Shown here: one piece after another, positions 1 through 5,101 of the stretch
How the letters are laid out: each line of letters opens with the position of its first letter
Numbering within the stretch: position 1 is the stretch's first letter
DNA from: Spirochaetota bacterium
GTDB taxonomy: Bacteria; Spirochaetota; UBA4802; UB4802
Assembly (NCBI GenBank): GCA_018399855.1
Contig: JAGYNX010000162.1
Span: 1 to 5,101, forward strand
DNA length: 5,101 bases
Direction: 5' to 3'
The notes under the pieces: generated by a model
Seen by the model: the letters and a program-made list of their open reading frames with translations, nothing else
Databases searched by the model: none
What the model was told of the DNA's origin: nothing
Program-made: the position numbers and the translations under genes

Positions 1-1
1 T

Positions 2-982
2 ATAAGGTTTCACTCGGTTGATTTCGGTGATCCATTTGAGATCCATCTTGAAAACCTTGGGGACATGAATGATCCCGGGGATCACTGGTGGGTATATCCC
101 TTCGGGGCATGTAAGCTGATGGATATTGACTGGAAATCAGGATTTGATTTTACTTTCAAGAATACCCTGCCGGCGGGAGCGGGCATGTCCAGTTCGGCGG
201 CCATTACCGTGAGTACGATGTACGCGTTGGGCAAGCTGCATGATGCAACCATGAAGGCAAATGATATGGCACGTCTTGCCCAGAGAGTAGAGTGGGAAGT
301 GGCAGGGGTATCATGCGGTATAATGGACCAGTTCTCGGTGATCCACGGAAAAGAAGATAATGCCGTAATGCTGGATACACGGGATCTTTCTTTTGACTAT
401 GTTCCTGTTGATTCTAATGTAGTTCACTTTCTATTGGTAAACAGCGGGATAAAGCATTCACTCAGGGATACAGGGTACAACGACAGGAGAAGGGAATGCG
501 AGCAGGCGCTGGAAAAGCTGCAGGCCAGTGGAATAGAGATCGATCACCTTTGTGAACTGCCTGCTGATAAAATTGACGTCATAAAAGGTATTCTTTCTGA
601 TGATGAATACAAACGAACTGTTCACGCGGTGACGGAGAACCTGCGGGTTAAAGAATTTTCTGATGCCATGGGTACCTACCGGCTGCATGATGCGGGTGAT
701 GCCATGTTCAGGTCACATGCAAGTCTTCGCGATGATTTCGAGGTGAGCATACCTGAAATTGACCGCATGGTGGAGTGGACAAAAGATATAGATGGTGTAT
801 ACGGTTCAAGAATGATGGGGGGCGGATTTGGCGGATGCACTATCAACATGGTTGCCCTGTATGCTGTTGACAGGTTTATTGACCGTATAACAAAAAAGTT
901 CGAAGATGAATTCGGACGCACCCCCGAAATATACAATTGCATTCTCGAAGATGGTGTCCGTGAGGTAACCGGTTCAGCATAA
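2..982 (+). CDS. galK: Galactokinase, 5'-truncated by the window edge
   Basis: Galactokinase phosphorylates galactose at C1 with ATP, the first committed Leloir-pathway step, in the cytoplasm. The frame is open from base 2 with no stop, so the gene begins upstream; the ATG at 65 is internal, because the preceding codons (IRFHSVDFGDPFEIHLENLG) read as normal family sequence. The visible 326 residues hold the GHMP-kinase ATP-binding motif LPAGAGMSSSAA (fragment residues 56-67), the catalytic-Asp segment CGIMDQF (Asp about 109), the YNDRRRECE segment, and the C-terminal glycine motif GGGFGG (273-278). Compared with typical galactokinases of about 380-390 residues, roughly 60-65 N-terminal residues are missing, including the sugar-binding GEHTDYN motif. 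The stretch HWWVYPFGACKLM replaces the more usual W-x-NY-x-x-G segment, so this is a divergent member. Another GHMP sugar kinase is possible but less likely given the YN-RR-CE and CGIMDQF matches. About 119 bp separates it from the next gene; I see no clear terminator hairpin. Confidence 0.93.
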   Translation: MRFHSVDFGDPFEIHLENLGDMNDPGDHWWVYPFGACKLMDIDWKSGFDFTFKNTLPAGAGMSSSAAITVSTMYALGKLHDATMKANDMARLAQRVEWEVAGVSCGIMDQFSVIHGKEDNAVMLDTRDLSFDYVPVDSNVVHFLLVNSGIKHSLRDTGYNDRRRECEQALEKLQASGIEIDHLCELPADKIDVIKGILSDDEYKRTVHAVTENLRVKEFSDAMGTYRLHDAGDAMFRSHASLRDDFEVSIPEIDRMVEWTKDIDGVYGSRMMGGGFGGCTINMVALYAVDRFIDRITKKFEDEFGRTPEIYNCILEDGVREVTGSA

Positions 983-1041
983 CAAGCACCTTCTGCCGCA
1001 CACACATCCCCTGCACAACCCCAAAAAATAAAGAAAAAAAC

Positions 1042-1070
1042 TTGTTTATCCCCGTGAAATAAGACATATT
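1042..1070 (+). promoter_or_regulatory. Possible sigma70-type promoter for the gntR-glpD pair
   Basis: TTGTTT at 1042-1047 is a weak -35 candidate (3 of 6 matches to TTGACA). CATATT at 1065-1070 is a -10 candidate (4 of 6 matches to TATAAT), with a 17-nt spacer. The -10 would overlap the left arm of the palindrome at 1062-1088, which is the layout expected for a repressed promoter. The matches are weak and an A-rich tract (about 1022-1040) precedes them, so this is a suggestion based on position more than on sequence. Confidence 0.3.
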
Positions 1071-1088
1071 GGTCGAACCAATAAGTCT
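1062..1088. promoter_or_regulatory. Palindromic operator, FadR-subfamily GntR type
   Basis: The left arm AGACATATTGGT (1062-1073) and right arm ACCAATAAGTCT (1077-1088) flank a CGA centre. Eleven of the 12 arm positions are complementary, the sole mismatch being A1066/A1084. The inner 17 bp is a perfect inverted repeat with a 3-nt centre. Known FadR-subfamily operators (FadR, PdhR, LldR) share a TGGT-n3-ACCA core, which this matches exactly. It ends immediately before the ribosome binding site of the GntR gene, so the natural inference is autoregulation by that protein, which would also control glpD. It could also fold as an mRNA hairpin, but the exact operator core favours a protein site. 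Confidence 0.8.
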
Positions 1089-1094
1089 GAGAGG
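1089..1094 (+). promoter_or_regulatory. Ribosome binding site deciding the gntR start
   Basis: GAGAGG lies 7 nt before ATG 1102, a good Shine-Dalgarno spacing. ATG 1096 would leave only 1 nt. The upstream TTG at 1069 falls inside the operator palindrome and has no such site. ATG 1120 is a second possibility, with GAAGAGAG (1105-1112) 7 nt before it. Confidence 0.55.
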
Positions 1095-1101
1095 TATGTA
1101 C

Positions 1102-1836
1102 ATGGAAGAGAGCAAGGGGATGTTTGAGCCCATAAACCGCCGTACCCTTCACTGGGAAATCGTACGGCAATTCCAGGAAAAAATAATTTCAAGACAGTTC
1201 AATGTGGGGGACAAGCTACCCACTGAAAGGGACATCGCGGCCGAGCTTAATGTAAACCGGGCCACGGTTCGGGAGGCATTGAAAAAGATGGAGGTGCTGG
1301 GGCTTATAGAGATCCGGCATGGTAACGGGATTTACGTAAAGGACTACCTTGAAAGCGGCAACCTGGAGCTCTTTAAAGAAATAATATACATGAAAGACGT
1401 GGTGCAGATTGATGTATTGCGTAACATACTGGATATACGCAAGATCATTGTGCCGGTAATGGCCGGCCTGGCGGCGGAAAACAGAACGGGGGAGGAGCTG
1501 GCCGAACTGCAGCATATTATTGAAGATGAACAGATGCCAATGCTGGAAAAAGATCTTAACGTGCATCATCTTATTGCCCGTGCCAGCAGAAATCTATTCT
1601 ACCTCTTTATTCTTAATTTTTTTAACCAGGTGTTCAGGGATTACGGTTACCTGTATTTCGAGGTGCCGGAGAACAGGGAACGGTCGAAGCAGTTTCATAA
1701 TGACATTCTGGATGCCATCACCCGGAAAGACAAATCTTTAGCTGGCAAGATCACCGCTGATGTGTTACAATATACTGAAGATGCCATATACTCATATTAC
1801 CGTGCGGTATATGGAAATGAGGGAGGATATTCATGA
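1102..1836 (+). CDS. GntR-family transcriptional regulator, FadR/FCD subfamily
   Basis: This is a one-component DNA-binding regulator of 244 residues, normal for the subfamily (about 220-260). The N-terminal winged helix-turn-helix spans about residues 9-80 and shows the GntR signature GDKLPTERDIA (36-46), the recognition-helix region NVNRATVREALKKME, and the wing RHGNGIYV (72-79). The C-terminal alpha-helical FCD ligand domain (about 100-235) has the D-x3-H metal pair (D151, H155) and a later His in FHNDILDAI (H199). Tyr224 appears to occupy the place of the third His ligand. The start at ATG 1102 is chosen for its GAGAGG site; ATG 1120 (MFEPINRR) would also give a typical FadR-like N terminus. 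The gene overlaps glpD by 4 bp and has a palindromic operator just upstream, so it probably represses itself and glpD. The effector is unknown; a glycerol or glycerol-3-phosphate related organic acid is an inference from context only. Confidence 0.93.
   Translation: MEESKGMFEPINRRTLHWEIVRQFQEKIISRQFNVGDKLPTERDIAAELNVNRATVREALKKMEVLGLIEIRHGNGIYVKDYLESGNLELFKEIIYMKDVVQIDVLRNILDIRKIIVPVMAGLAAENRTGEELAELQHIIEDEQMPMLEKDLNVHHLIARASRNLFYLFILNFFNQVFRDYGYLYFEVPENRERSKQFHNDILDAITRKDKSLAGKITADVLQYTEDAIYSYYRAVYGNEGGYS
1821..1827 (+). promoter_or_regulatory. Strong Shine-Dalgarno of glpD inside the gntR 3' end
   Basis: GGGAGGA, with GGAGG core at 1822-1826, lies 6 nt before ATG 1833. It sits within the last codons of the regulator gene, whose TGA (1834-1836) overlaps the ATG. 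This supports the glpD start and translational coupling, and indicates a host with conventional anti-Shine-Dalgarno use. Confidence 0.8.
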
Positions 1837-3464
1837 AGCGTTTTATTGAAAATTACGATGGGAAAGAATTTGATATAGTTGTTGTCGGCGGGGGCATCAG
1901 TGGAGCCGCTGTGGCGCATGATGCCGCCAGCAGGGGACTTTCGGTGGCCCTGGTGGATAAAATGGATTTTGGAGGGGGAACTTCAGCTGCCACGTCAAAG
2001 CTTATACACGGGGGATTGCGCTACCTGAACAACCTTGAATTCGGGCTTGTGAGGGAATCGCTGCAAGAGCGAAGAAGACTTGAAAATATTGCCCCCAACC
2101 TGGTGTATCCATTTCCATTCATGATACCCAATTATCACAGGCTGCTGAATAACCGCTGGGTAATAAAAGCGGGGATGATACTGTATGATATTCTTTCACT
2201 CGATAAGGCGTGGACATGGGACAAGGCGAAGAAGATACCAACGCATTTTTCCATCTCCAGGAAAGAGGCCCTTGAGAGTGAACCAAACCTTAACGAAGAG
2301 GGGCTATCGGCCGCCACCATATACTATGACTGCCAGAGTATTTCACCAGAACGGCTTACCCTGGCTTTTATAAAGTCTGCCGTGCATAACGGGGCGCAGG
2401 TATCAAACTACGCGGAGGTGAAAGCCTTTATTAAGGGAGCAGACAACAGCGTGAAAGGGGTGAAGGTATATGACCGGCTGAAGGACAGGGAGATCGACTT
2501 GAAAGGCCGGCTTACCATTAATTGCGGGGGACCCTGGGCGGATATAGTATTGTCACTTGCCGGTGAAGGGGAGAACTACCATTCAATTCGCCGTTCAGAA
2601 GGGATCCACCTGGTTACCCGGCCGGTGGTGAGCAAGTACGCGGTGGCACTGATGACGGAAAAGGGACGGCACTTTTTTCTGATACCATGGCGGGGGTTCA
2701 CGTTGATTGGCACAACTGACAGGGAATACGAGGGAAACCCCGACCAGTACCAGGTAACGAAGGAAAGCGTGGATGACTTCCTGGTAGAGATCAATAAGAC
2801 ATTTGGTGGTGATCCCATCACCTATGATGACATTCGGTTCGTGTACGGGGGACTTCGTCCCCTTGTTGAAGACCAGGTGGAGGGAACCTACGAGTCATCC
2901 AGGAAATACGAGATCTATGATAATAAAAAAGATGGTTTTGACGGCCTCATCACGGTTGAAGGAGGCAAGTATACAACCAGCAGAAACCTGGCCGAAAGCG
3001 TGGTAGACCTGGTTGGAAAGAAGCTGGAAGTGAAGCTTCCCAAAAGTGAAACTGATAAAAATTACCTGTATGGATGTGAAATTACCGACCTGGCTGCCTT
3101 TTTCGAAACGGTGAATATTGAACGCAACAGCTTTGACGAGAAGACCCTTCATTACCTGGCCCGTCATTACGGAACAGAATACGATGACATATTAAAAATT
3201 GCGGGGGAAGACAGAGAGCTGGCAACACCGGTTACCACTGATGGTGAAATACTGGCCGAGGTTCTTTTCGCGGTGAGAAAGGAGATGGCGGTGACCCTGA
3301 ATGATGTGCTGTTCAGGCGAACGGGGATCGGCACCATCGGTCATCCCGGTACGGATGTTCTGCGCCGGGTGGCAGAGCTGGCGGGCAAAGAACTGGGCTG
3401 GAGTGCGGATGAAATTAAAAAGCAGATAGAACTGGCAGAAAAAGAGTTCGAACTGCCTTTTTAA
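1833..3464 (+). CDS. glpD: FAD-dependent glycerol-3-phosphate dehydrogenase (GlpD family)
   Basis: GlpD-type enzymes oxidise sn-glycerol 3-phosphate to dihydroxyacetone phosphate and pass electrons through FAD, usually to membrane quinones. The 543-residue protein shows the dinucleotide-binding motif GGGISG (19-24) with the FAD-ribose Asp at D42 (VALVD), and the family signature TSAATSKLIHGGLRYL (50-65). It also has GTTDRE (293-298), GGLRPL (339-344), GGKYTT (377-382) and a DAO-type C-terminal helical domain from about 405 to 530. R63/Y64, R342 and K379 align with the E. coli GlpD active-site residues I recall as R54/Y55, R317 and K354; the R-K spacing of 37 is identical. It is longer than E. 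coli GlpD (501), closer to Bacillus GlpD (about 555). No signal peptide or transmembrane helix is evident, consistent with a peripheral membrane enzyme. It is the second gene of a coupled pair with a GntR regulator; no glpK or glpF is present here. A related FAD oxidoreductase with another polyol-phosphate substrate cannot be excluded. Confidence 0.95.
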   Translation: MKRFIENYDGKEFDIVVVGGGISGAAVAHDAASRGLSVALVDKMDFGGGTSAATSKLIHGGLRYLNNLEFGLVRESLQERRRLENIAPNLVYPFPFMIPNYHRLLNNRWVIKAGMILYDILSLDKAWTWDKAKKIPTHFSISRKEALESEPNLNEEGLSAATIYYDCQSISPERLTLAFIKSAVHNGAQVSNYAEVKAFIKGADNSVKGVKVYDRLKDREIDLKGRLTINCGGPWADIVLSLAGEGENYHSIRRSEGIHLVTRPVVSKYAVALMTEKGRHFFLIPWRGFTLIGTTDREYEGNPDQYQVTKESVDDFLVEINKTFGGDPITYDDIRFVYGGLRPLVEDQVEGTYESSRKYEIYDNKKDGFDGLITVEGGKYTTSRNLAESVVDLVGKKLEVKLPKSETDKNYLYGCEITDLAAFFETVNIERNSFDEKTLHYLARHYGTEYDDILKIAGEDRELATPVTTDGEILAEVLFAVRKEMAVTLNDVLFRRTGIGTIGHPGTDVLRRVAELAGKELGWSADEIKKQIELAEKEFELPF

Positions 3465-3482
3465 TTATACTGACAGTTTATT

Positions 3483-3645
3483 ACCACAGAGGTACAGAAG
3501 TACAGAGAAAGGATTATGTGTTGTAATGGTAATGATTAACAGTGCCCAGGGAAATACAAAAAGGAGATATTGCGCCCTTTGCGATCTTCACGACTCTGCG
3601 GTGATTCTTGTAAATAATTACTCTGTATCTCTGTGCCCCTGTGGT
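3483..3645. repeat. Intergenic inverted-repeat element with 8-nt periodicity
   Basis: The left end (3483-3507) contains CCACAGAG, GTACAGAA and GTACAGAG in succession. The right end (3621-3645) contains CTCTGTAT, CTCTGTGC and CCCTGTGG. The 25-nt ends are inverted repeats of each other with 21 of 25 matches. Inside, near the right end (3577-3600), is another roughly 8-nt series: CTTTGCG, TCTTCACG and CTCTGCG. No ORF or transposase is present. It fills most of the gap between glpD and the GNAT gene. Elements with CACAGAG and CTTTGCG units recur in intergenic regions of many environmental bacteria as I recall, so this is likely one copy of a dispersed MITE- or REP-like family. Only one copy is in the window, so dispersal is an inference. 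The ends could pair into a long imperfect stem, possibly serving as a transcriptional or mRNA boundary. Confidence 0.65.
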
Positions 3646-3676
3646 GATCCGTTAAAATCATTAAAGGGAAATTTTT

Positions 3677-4153
3677 ATGGCGAAGATTTTACGGCTTGAG
3701 GATTGTGCGGATTATGCGGCGGTGCTGGCGTACTGGTCGTATAATTTATGGTACAGGGACCGTGACATTACCTATGATACTATTATAAAGGCTTACCGGA
3801 TGAGGACGGGTACGGATACCCTGCCCCTGGCCTGGACCGCTGTTGCGGAGGACATGCCGGTGGGGATGGCCTCTTTGAAGATGGATGACCTGTGGAGCCG
3901 CAGGGATCTCAACCCGTGGCTGGCCTCGTTGTACGTGGTGCCTGAATTCAGGAACAGGGGAATCGCCGGGCAACTGGTGCAGGCGGTGCTCGCGGGGGCG
4001 AAATACGCGGGGTTTCCAAGGGTGTACCTGTTTACCGGGCCAAGCGAAGACGTTGACCTGGGGAAATATTACAGCCGTCGGGGCTGGAAATACCTGGAAG
4101 ATGAAACCGATAACGACGGGCATCCAACGCAAATATATTATTATGACGTGTAA
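3677..4153 (+). CDS. GNAT-family N-acetyltransferase
   Basis: This is a single-domain acetyl-CoA-dependent acyltransferase of 158 residues, the usual GNAT length. Motif A runs from the beta4 strand LASLYVVP (82-89) into the pyrophosphate-binding loop R92-N-R-G95-I-A97, a good Q/R-x-x-G-x-G/A match, followed by helix 3 (GQLVQAVLAGAKYAGF) and beta5 (RVYLFT). The C-terminal motif B contains YYSRRGWKYLEDE, and the chain ends in a strand-like QIYYYDV. PVGMASLKMDDL before motif A is the beta2-beta3 hairpin. The ATG at 3677 is preceded by AAGGGA (3664-3669) at 7 nt. The acceptor substrate cannot be read from the sequence; small-molecule amines, antibiotics or protein N termini are all possible. It lies after an intergenic repeat and 19 bp before a kinase-like gene, so the two may share a transcript. 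No linked resistance or toxin gene is evident. Confidence 0.9.
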   Translation: MAKILRLEDCADYAAVLAYWSYNLWYRDRDITYDTIIKAYRMRTGTDTLPLAWTAVAEDMPVGMASLKMDDLWSRRDLNPWLASLYVVPEFRNRGIAGQLVQAVLAGAKYAGFPRVYLFTGPSEDVDLGKYYSRRGWKYLEDETDNDGHPTQIYYYDV

Positions 4154-4172
4154 CAGGATATGAACATTTACT

Positions 4173-5101
4173 ATGGCTGACGAGAAAGAATTTTTATCAT
4201 GGTTTTCCCTCCGCTACCGGTATCCCAGGCCCGTATCGCGGGCGTTTGAATCTGCCTGTTTTGCCATCTATCCCGATGAACGTACCAGCAGGATTACCTG
4301 GTGTGCCTCTGTGGCGGTACGCTACGTGGGAATGCTGAAACAGTGCGCCTGGCTCGCCTCAAACGGGTCGGGTTCCATTAATCCTCCGGGGGTAAGTGAC
4401 CTGAAGCTGCCCGTTGATGGCAGCGGATGGCCCGGTGATATTTCGTTTTCCATCTCACCCTACCTCTTTCAGCTGGCTGATATCTTTGCCGGCAGGACGG
4501 GAAAGGAAGAGTTTAACCTGCTGCAAAATGCATTGCAGTCACTGGATTACCTTACCCGTTACAGGCTGGTGATCGTTGAAGAGGAAGGGTTTCGCATTCT
4601 CTGCGGGCCCCGCATGGAATACATGGTGTGGAACCCCCGGCAGGATGAGGTGTGTGAACTGGTGGGGGAAGGGACACCGGTTCTTTTGGATGGGGATACC
4701 GGCCGGTTTCTTACCCTGTCGCCCCTTGTGGCATGGAGACGGGAGAAAAAAAGTCCCTTTGGTCACCTGTACATGCTGCGGCGTGTTCGGGGAAATTCGG
4801 GTTTCTATGTTGAAGAGGGTGTTGCCGGGGCACCCTCACACGCGGGGAAGATAACGGAAAGGCCCTTCACGGGAACACTTTCTCTTGATGATGAGATACG
4901 GGCATCAATAATGGAAGTGCCCGCGCGGTTTGACGATGGGGACATGGTTGATGACTTCAGGGTTGGGGGTGTGATTTGGCGGGGTGGTACCGCGGACATC
5001 TACCTGGCTTTTGACCGGGAGAAAAAGAATACAGTGGCGCTGAAAACCTTCGAGAACCAGGAAGGGGGGTTTGATGAGAATTACTGGAGATTTATTAACG
5101 A
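4173..5101 (+). CDS. Ser/Thr protein kinase-like protein with large N-terminal region, 3'-truncated
   Basis: An ORF opens at ATG 4173 and stays open to the window end (309 complete residues), so its C terminus is missing. The last 50 residues match the start of a Hanks-type kinase N-lobe: FRVGG leads into IWRGGTADIYLA (268-279), the glycine-rich loop, and VALKTF places the ATP-binding Lys at K291. The catalytic HRD and DFG motifs would lie beyond the window, so activity cannot be judged. The first glycine of the loop is Trp269 and the third is Ala274. Residues 1 to about 260 carry no motif I can name with certainty. They include helical-looking segments, a P-x-x-GSGWPGDISFSI stretch (about 80-95), a LDYLTRYRLVIVEEEGF strand region and PVLLDGDTGRFLTLSPLVAW, resembling N-terminal regions I recall from assorted bacterial signalling proteins. 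No signal peptide or transmembrane helix is seen. An in-frame TGA at 4161 limits the start; the Shine-Dalgarno is weak, with AGGA 14 nt away. It follows the GNAT gene by 19 bp. Confidence 0.82.
   Translation, partial: MADEKEFLSWFSLRYRYPRPVSRAFESACFAIYPDERTSRITWCASVAVRYVGMLKQCAWLASNGSGSINPPGVSDLKLPVDGSGWPGDISFSISPYLFQLADIFAGRTGKEEFNLLQNALQSLDYLTRYRLVIVEEEGFRILCGPRMEYMVWNPRQDEVCELVGEGTPVLLDGDTGRFLTLSPLVAWRREKKSPFGHLYMLRRVRGNSGFYVEEGVAGAPSHAGKITERPFTGTLSLDDEIRASIMEVPARFDDGDMVDDFRVGGVIWRGGTADIYLAFDREKKNTVALKTFENQEGGFDENYWRFIN

Noticed and set aside
1021..1050. A-rich tract after galK as an intrinsic terminator
   Set aside because: No G+C-rich hairpin is seen and the tract is A-rich on the plus strand. 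A minus-strand terminator would need a minus-strand gene ending here, and none is supported.
1069..1101. TTG 1069 as the start of the GntR regulator
   Set aside because: It would place the operator palindrome within the coding sequence and lacks a Shine-Dalgarno; the extra residues are not FadR-like.
676..1170. Minus-strand open frame of 164 codons across the end of galK and the gntR start
   Set aside because: It is antisense to well-supported galK sequence, crosses the operator and intergenic region, and its translation resembles no family I recognise.
3465..3482. Intrinsic terminator directly after glpD
   Set aside because: There is no stem-loop followed by a T-run; the only pairing potential comes from the distant repeat ends at 3483-3507 and 3621-3645.
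3746..4132. Minus-strand open frame of 128 codons antisense to the GNAT gene
   Set aside because: The plus strand encodes a clear GNAT fold. The antisense product is rich in Pro, His, Val and Arg, as expected for a shadow of a GC-rich gene.
4160..4180. Six-codon ORF (ATG AAC ATT TAC TAT GGC TGA) overlapping the kinase start, considered as a leader peptide
   Set aside because: The AGGA lies only 1 nt before this ATG and the peptide has no regulatory codon run, so it is most likely chance.
4539..4854. Overlapping open frames on both strands inside the kinase-like gene
   Set aside because: The frame starting at 4173 is open for over 900 bases and ends in a recognisable kinase N-lobe, so the shorter frames are shadows.

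Overview
This is a bacterial chromosomal window in which every gene lies on the plus strand. It is densely coding, with gene starts that mostly carry recognisable Shine-Dalgarno sequences and base composition that looks near balanced (judged by eye, not computed). No rRNA, tRNA, CRISPR array, integrase or transposase is visible. The host cannot be named from the sequence. The intergenic repeat with CACAGAG / CTCTGTG units resembles repeats I recall from many environmental bacteria, including spirochaetes, Bacteroidetes and Deltaproteobacteria. The strong GGAGG site before glpD fits Bacteroidetes less well. A spirochaete-like or other free-living anaerobe is possible but is only a weak guess.

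Layout: (1) positions 2-982 hold the C-terminal 326 residues of a galactokinase whose start lies outside the window. (2) A gap of about 119 bp carries a 27-bp near-perfect palindrome of the TTGGT-nnn-ACCAA type expected for FadR-subfamily GntR regulators. (3) A FadR/FCD-type GntR regulator (1102-1836) overlaps by 4 bp (ATGA) with (4) a glpD-like FAD-dependent glycerol-3-phosphate dehydrogenase (1833-3464). (5) A 212-bp gap is mostly filled by an imperfect inverted-repeat element (3483-3645) with 8-nt periodicity. (6) A GNAT acetyltransferase (3677-4153) is followed after 19 bp by (7) the first 309 residues of a Ser/Thr protein kinase-like protein. Its kinase fold begins only around residue 262, after a large N-terminal region, and it runs off the window end.

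How the genes work together: the regulator and dehydrogenase form a translationally coupled pair, and the palindrome just before the regulator's ribosome binding site suggests autoregulation of the whole pair. Glycerol-3-phosphate genes are better known under DeoR-type GlpR or antiterminator GlpP, so a GntR/FadR regulator here is the most interesting regulatory point. Galactokinase feeds galactose into glycolysis through the Leloir pathway; whether it shares regulation with the pair is not shown. The GNAT and kinase genes are probably co-transcribed and have no evident metabolic link to the upstream genes. I did not find a convincing wholly new multi-gene system. The most novel-looking pieces are the kinase N-terminal region and the GntR-glpD circuit.
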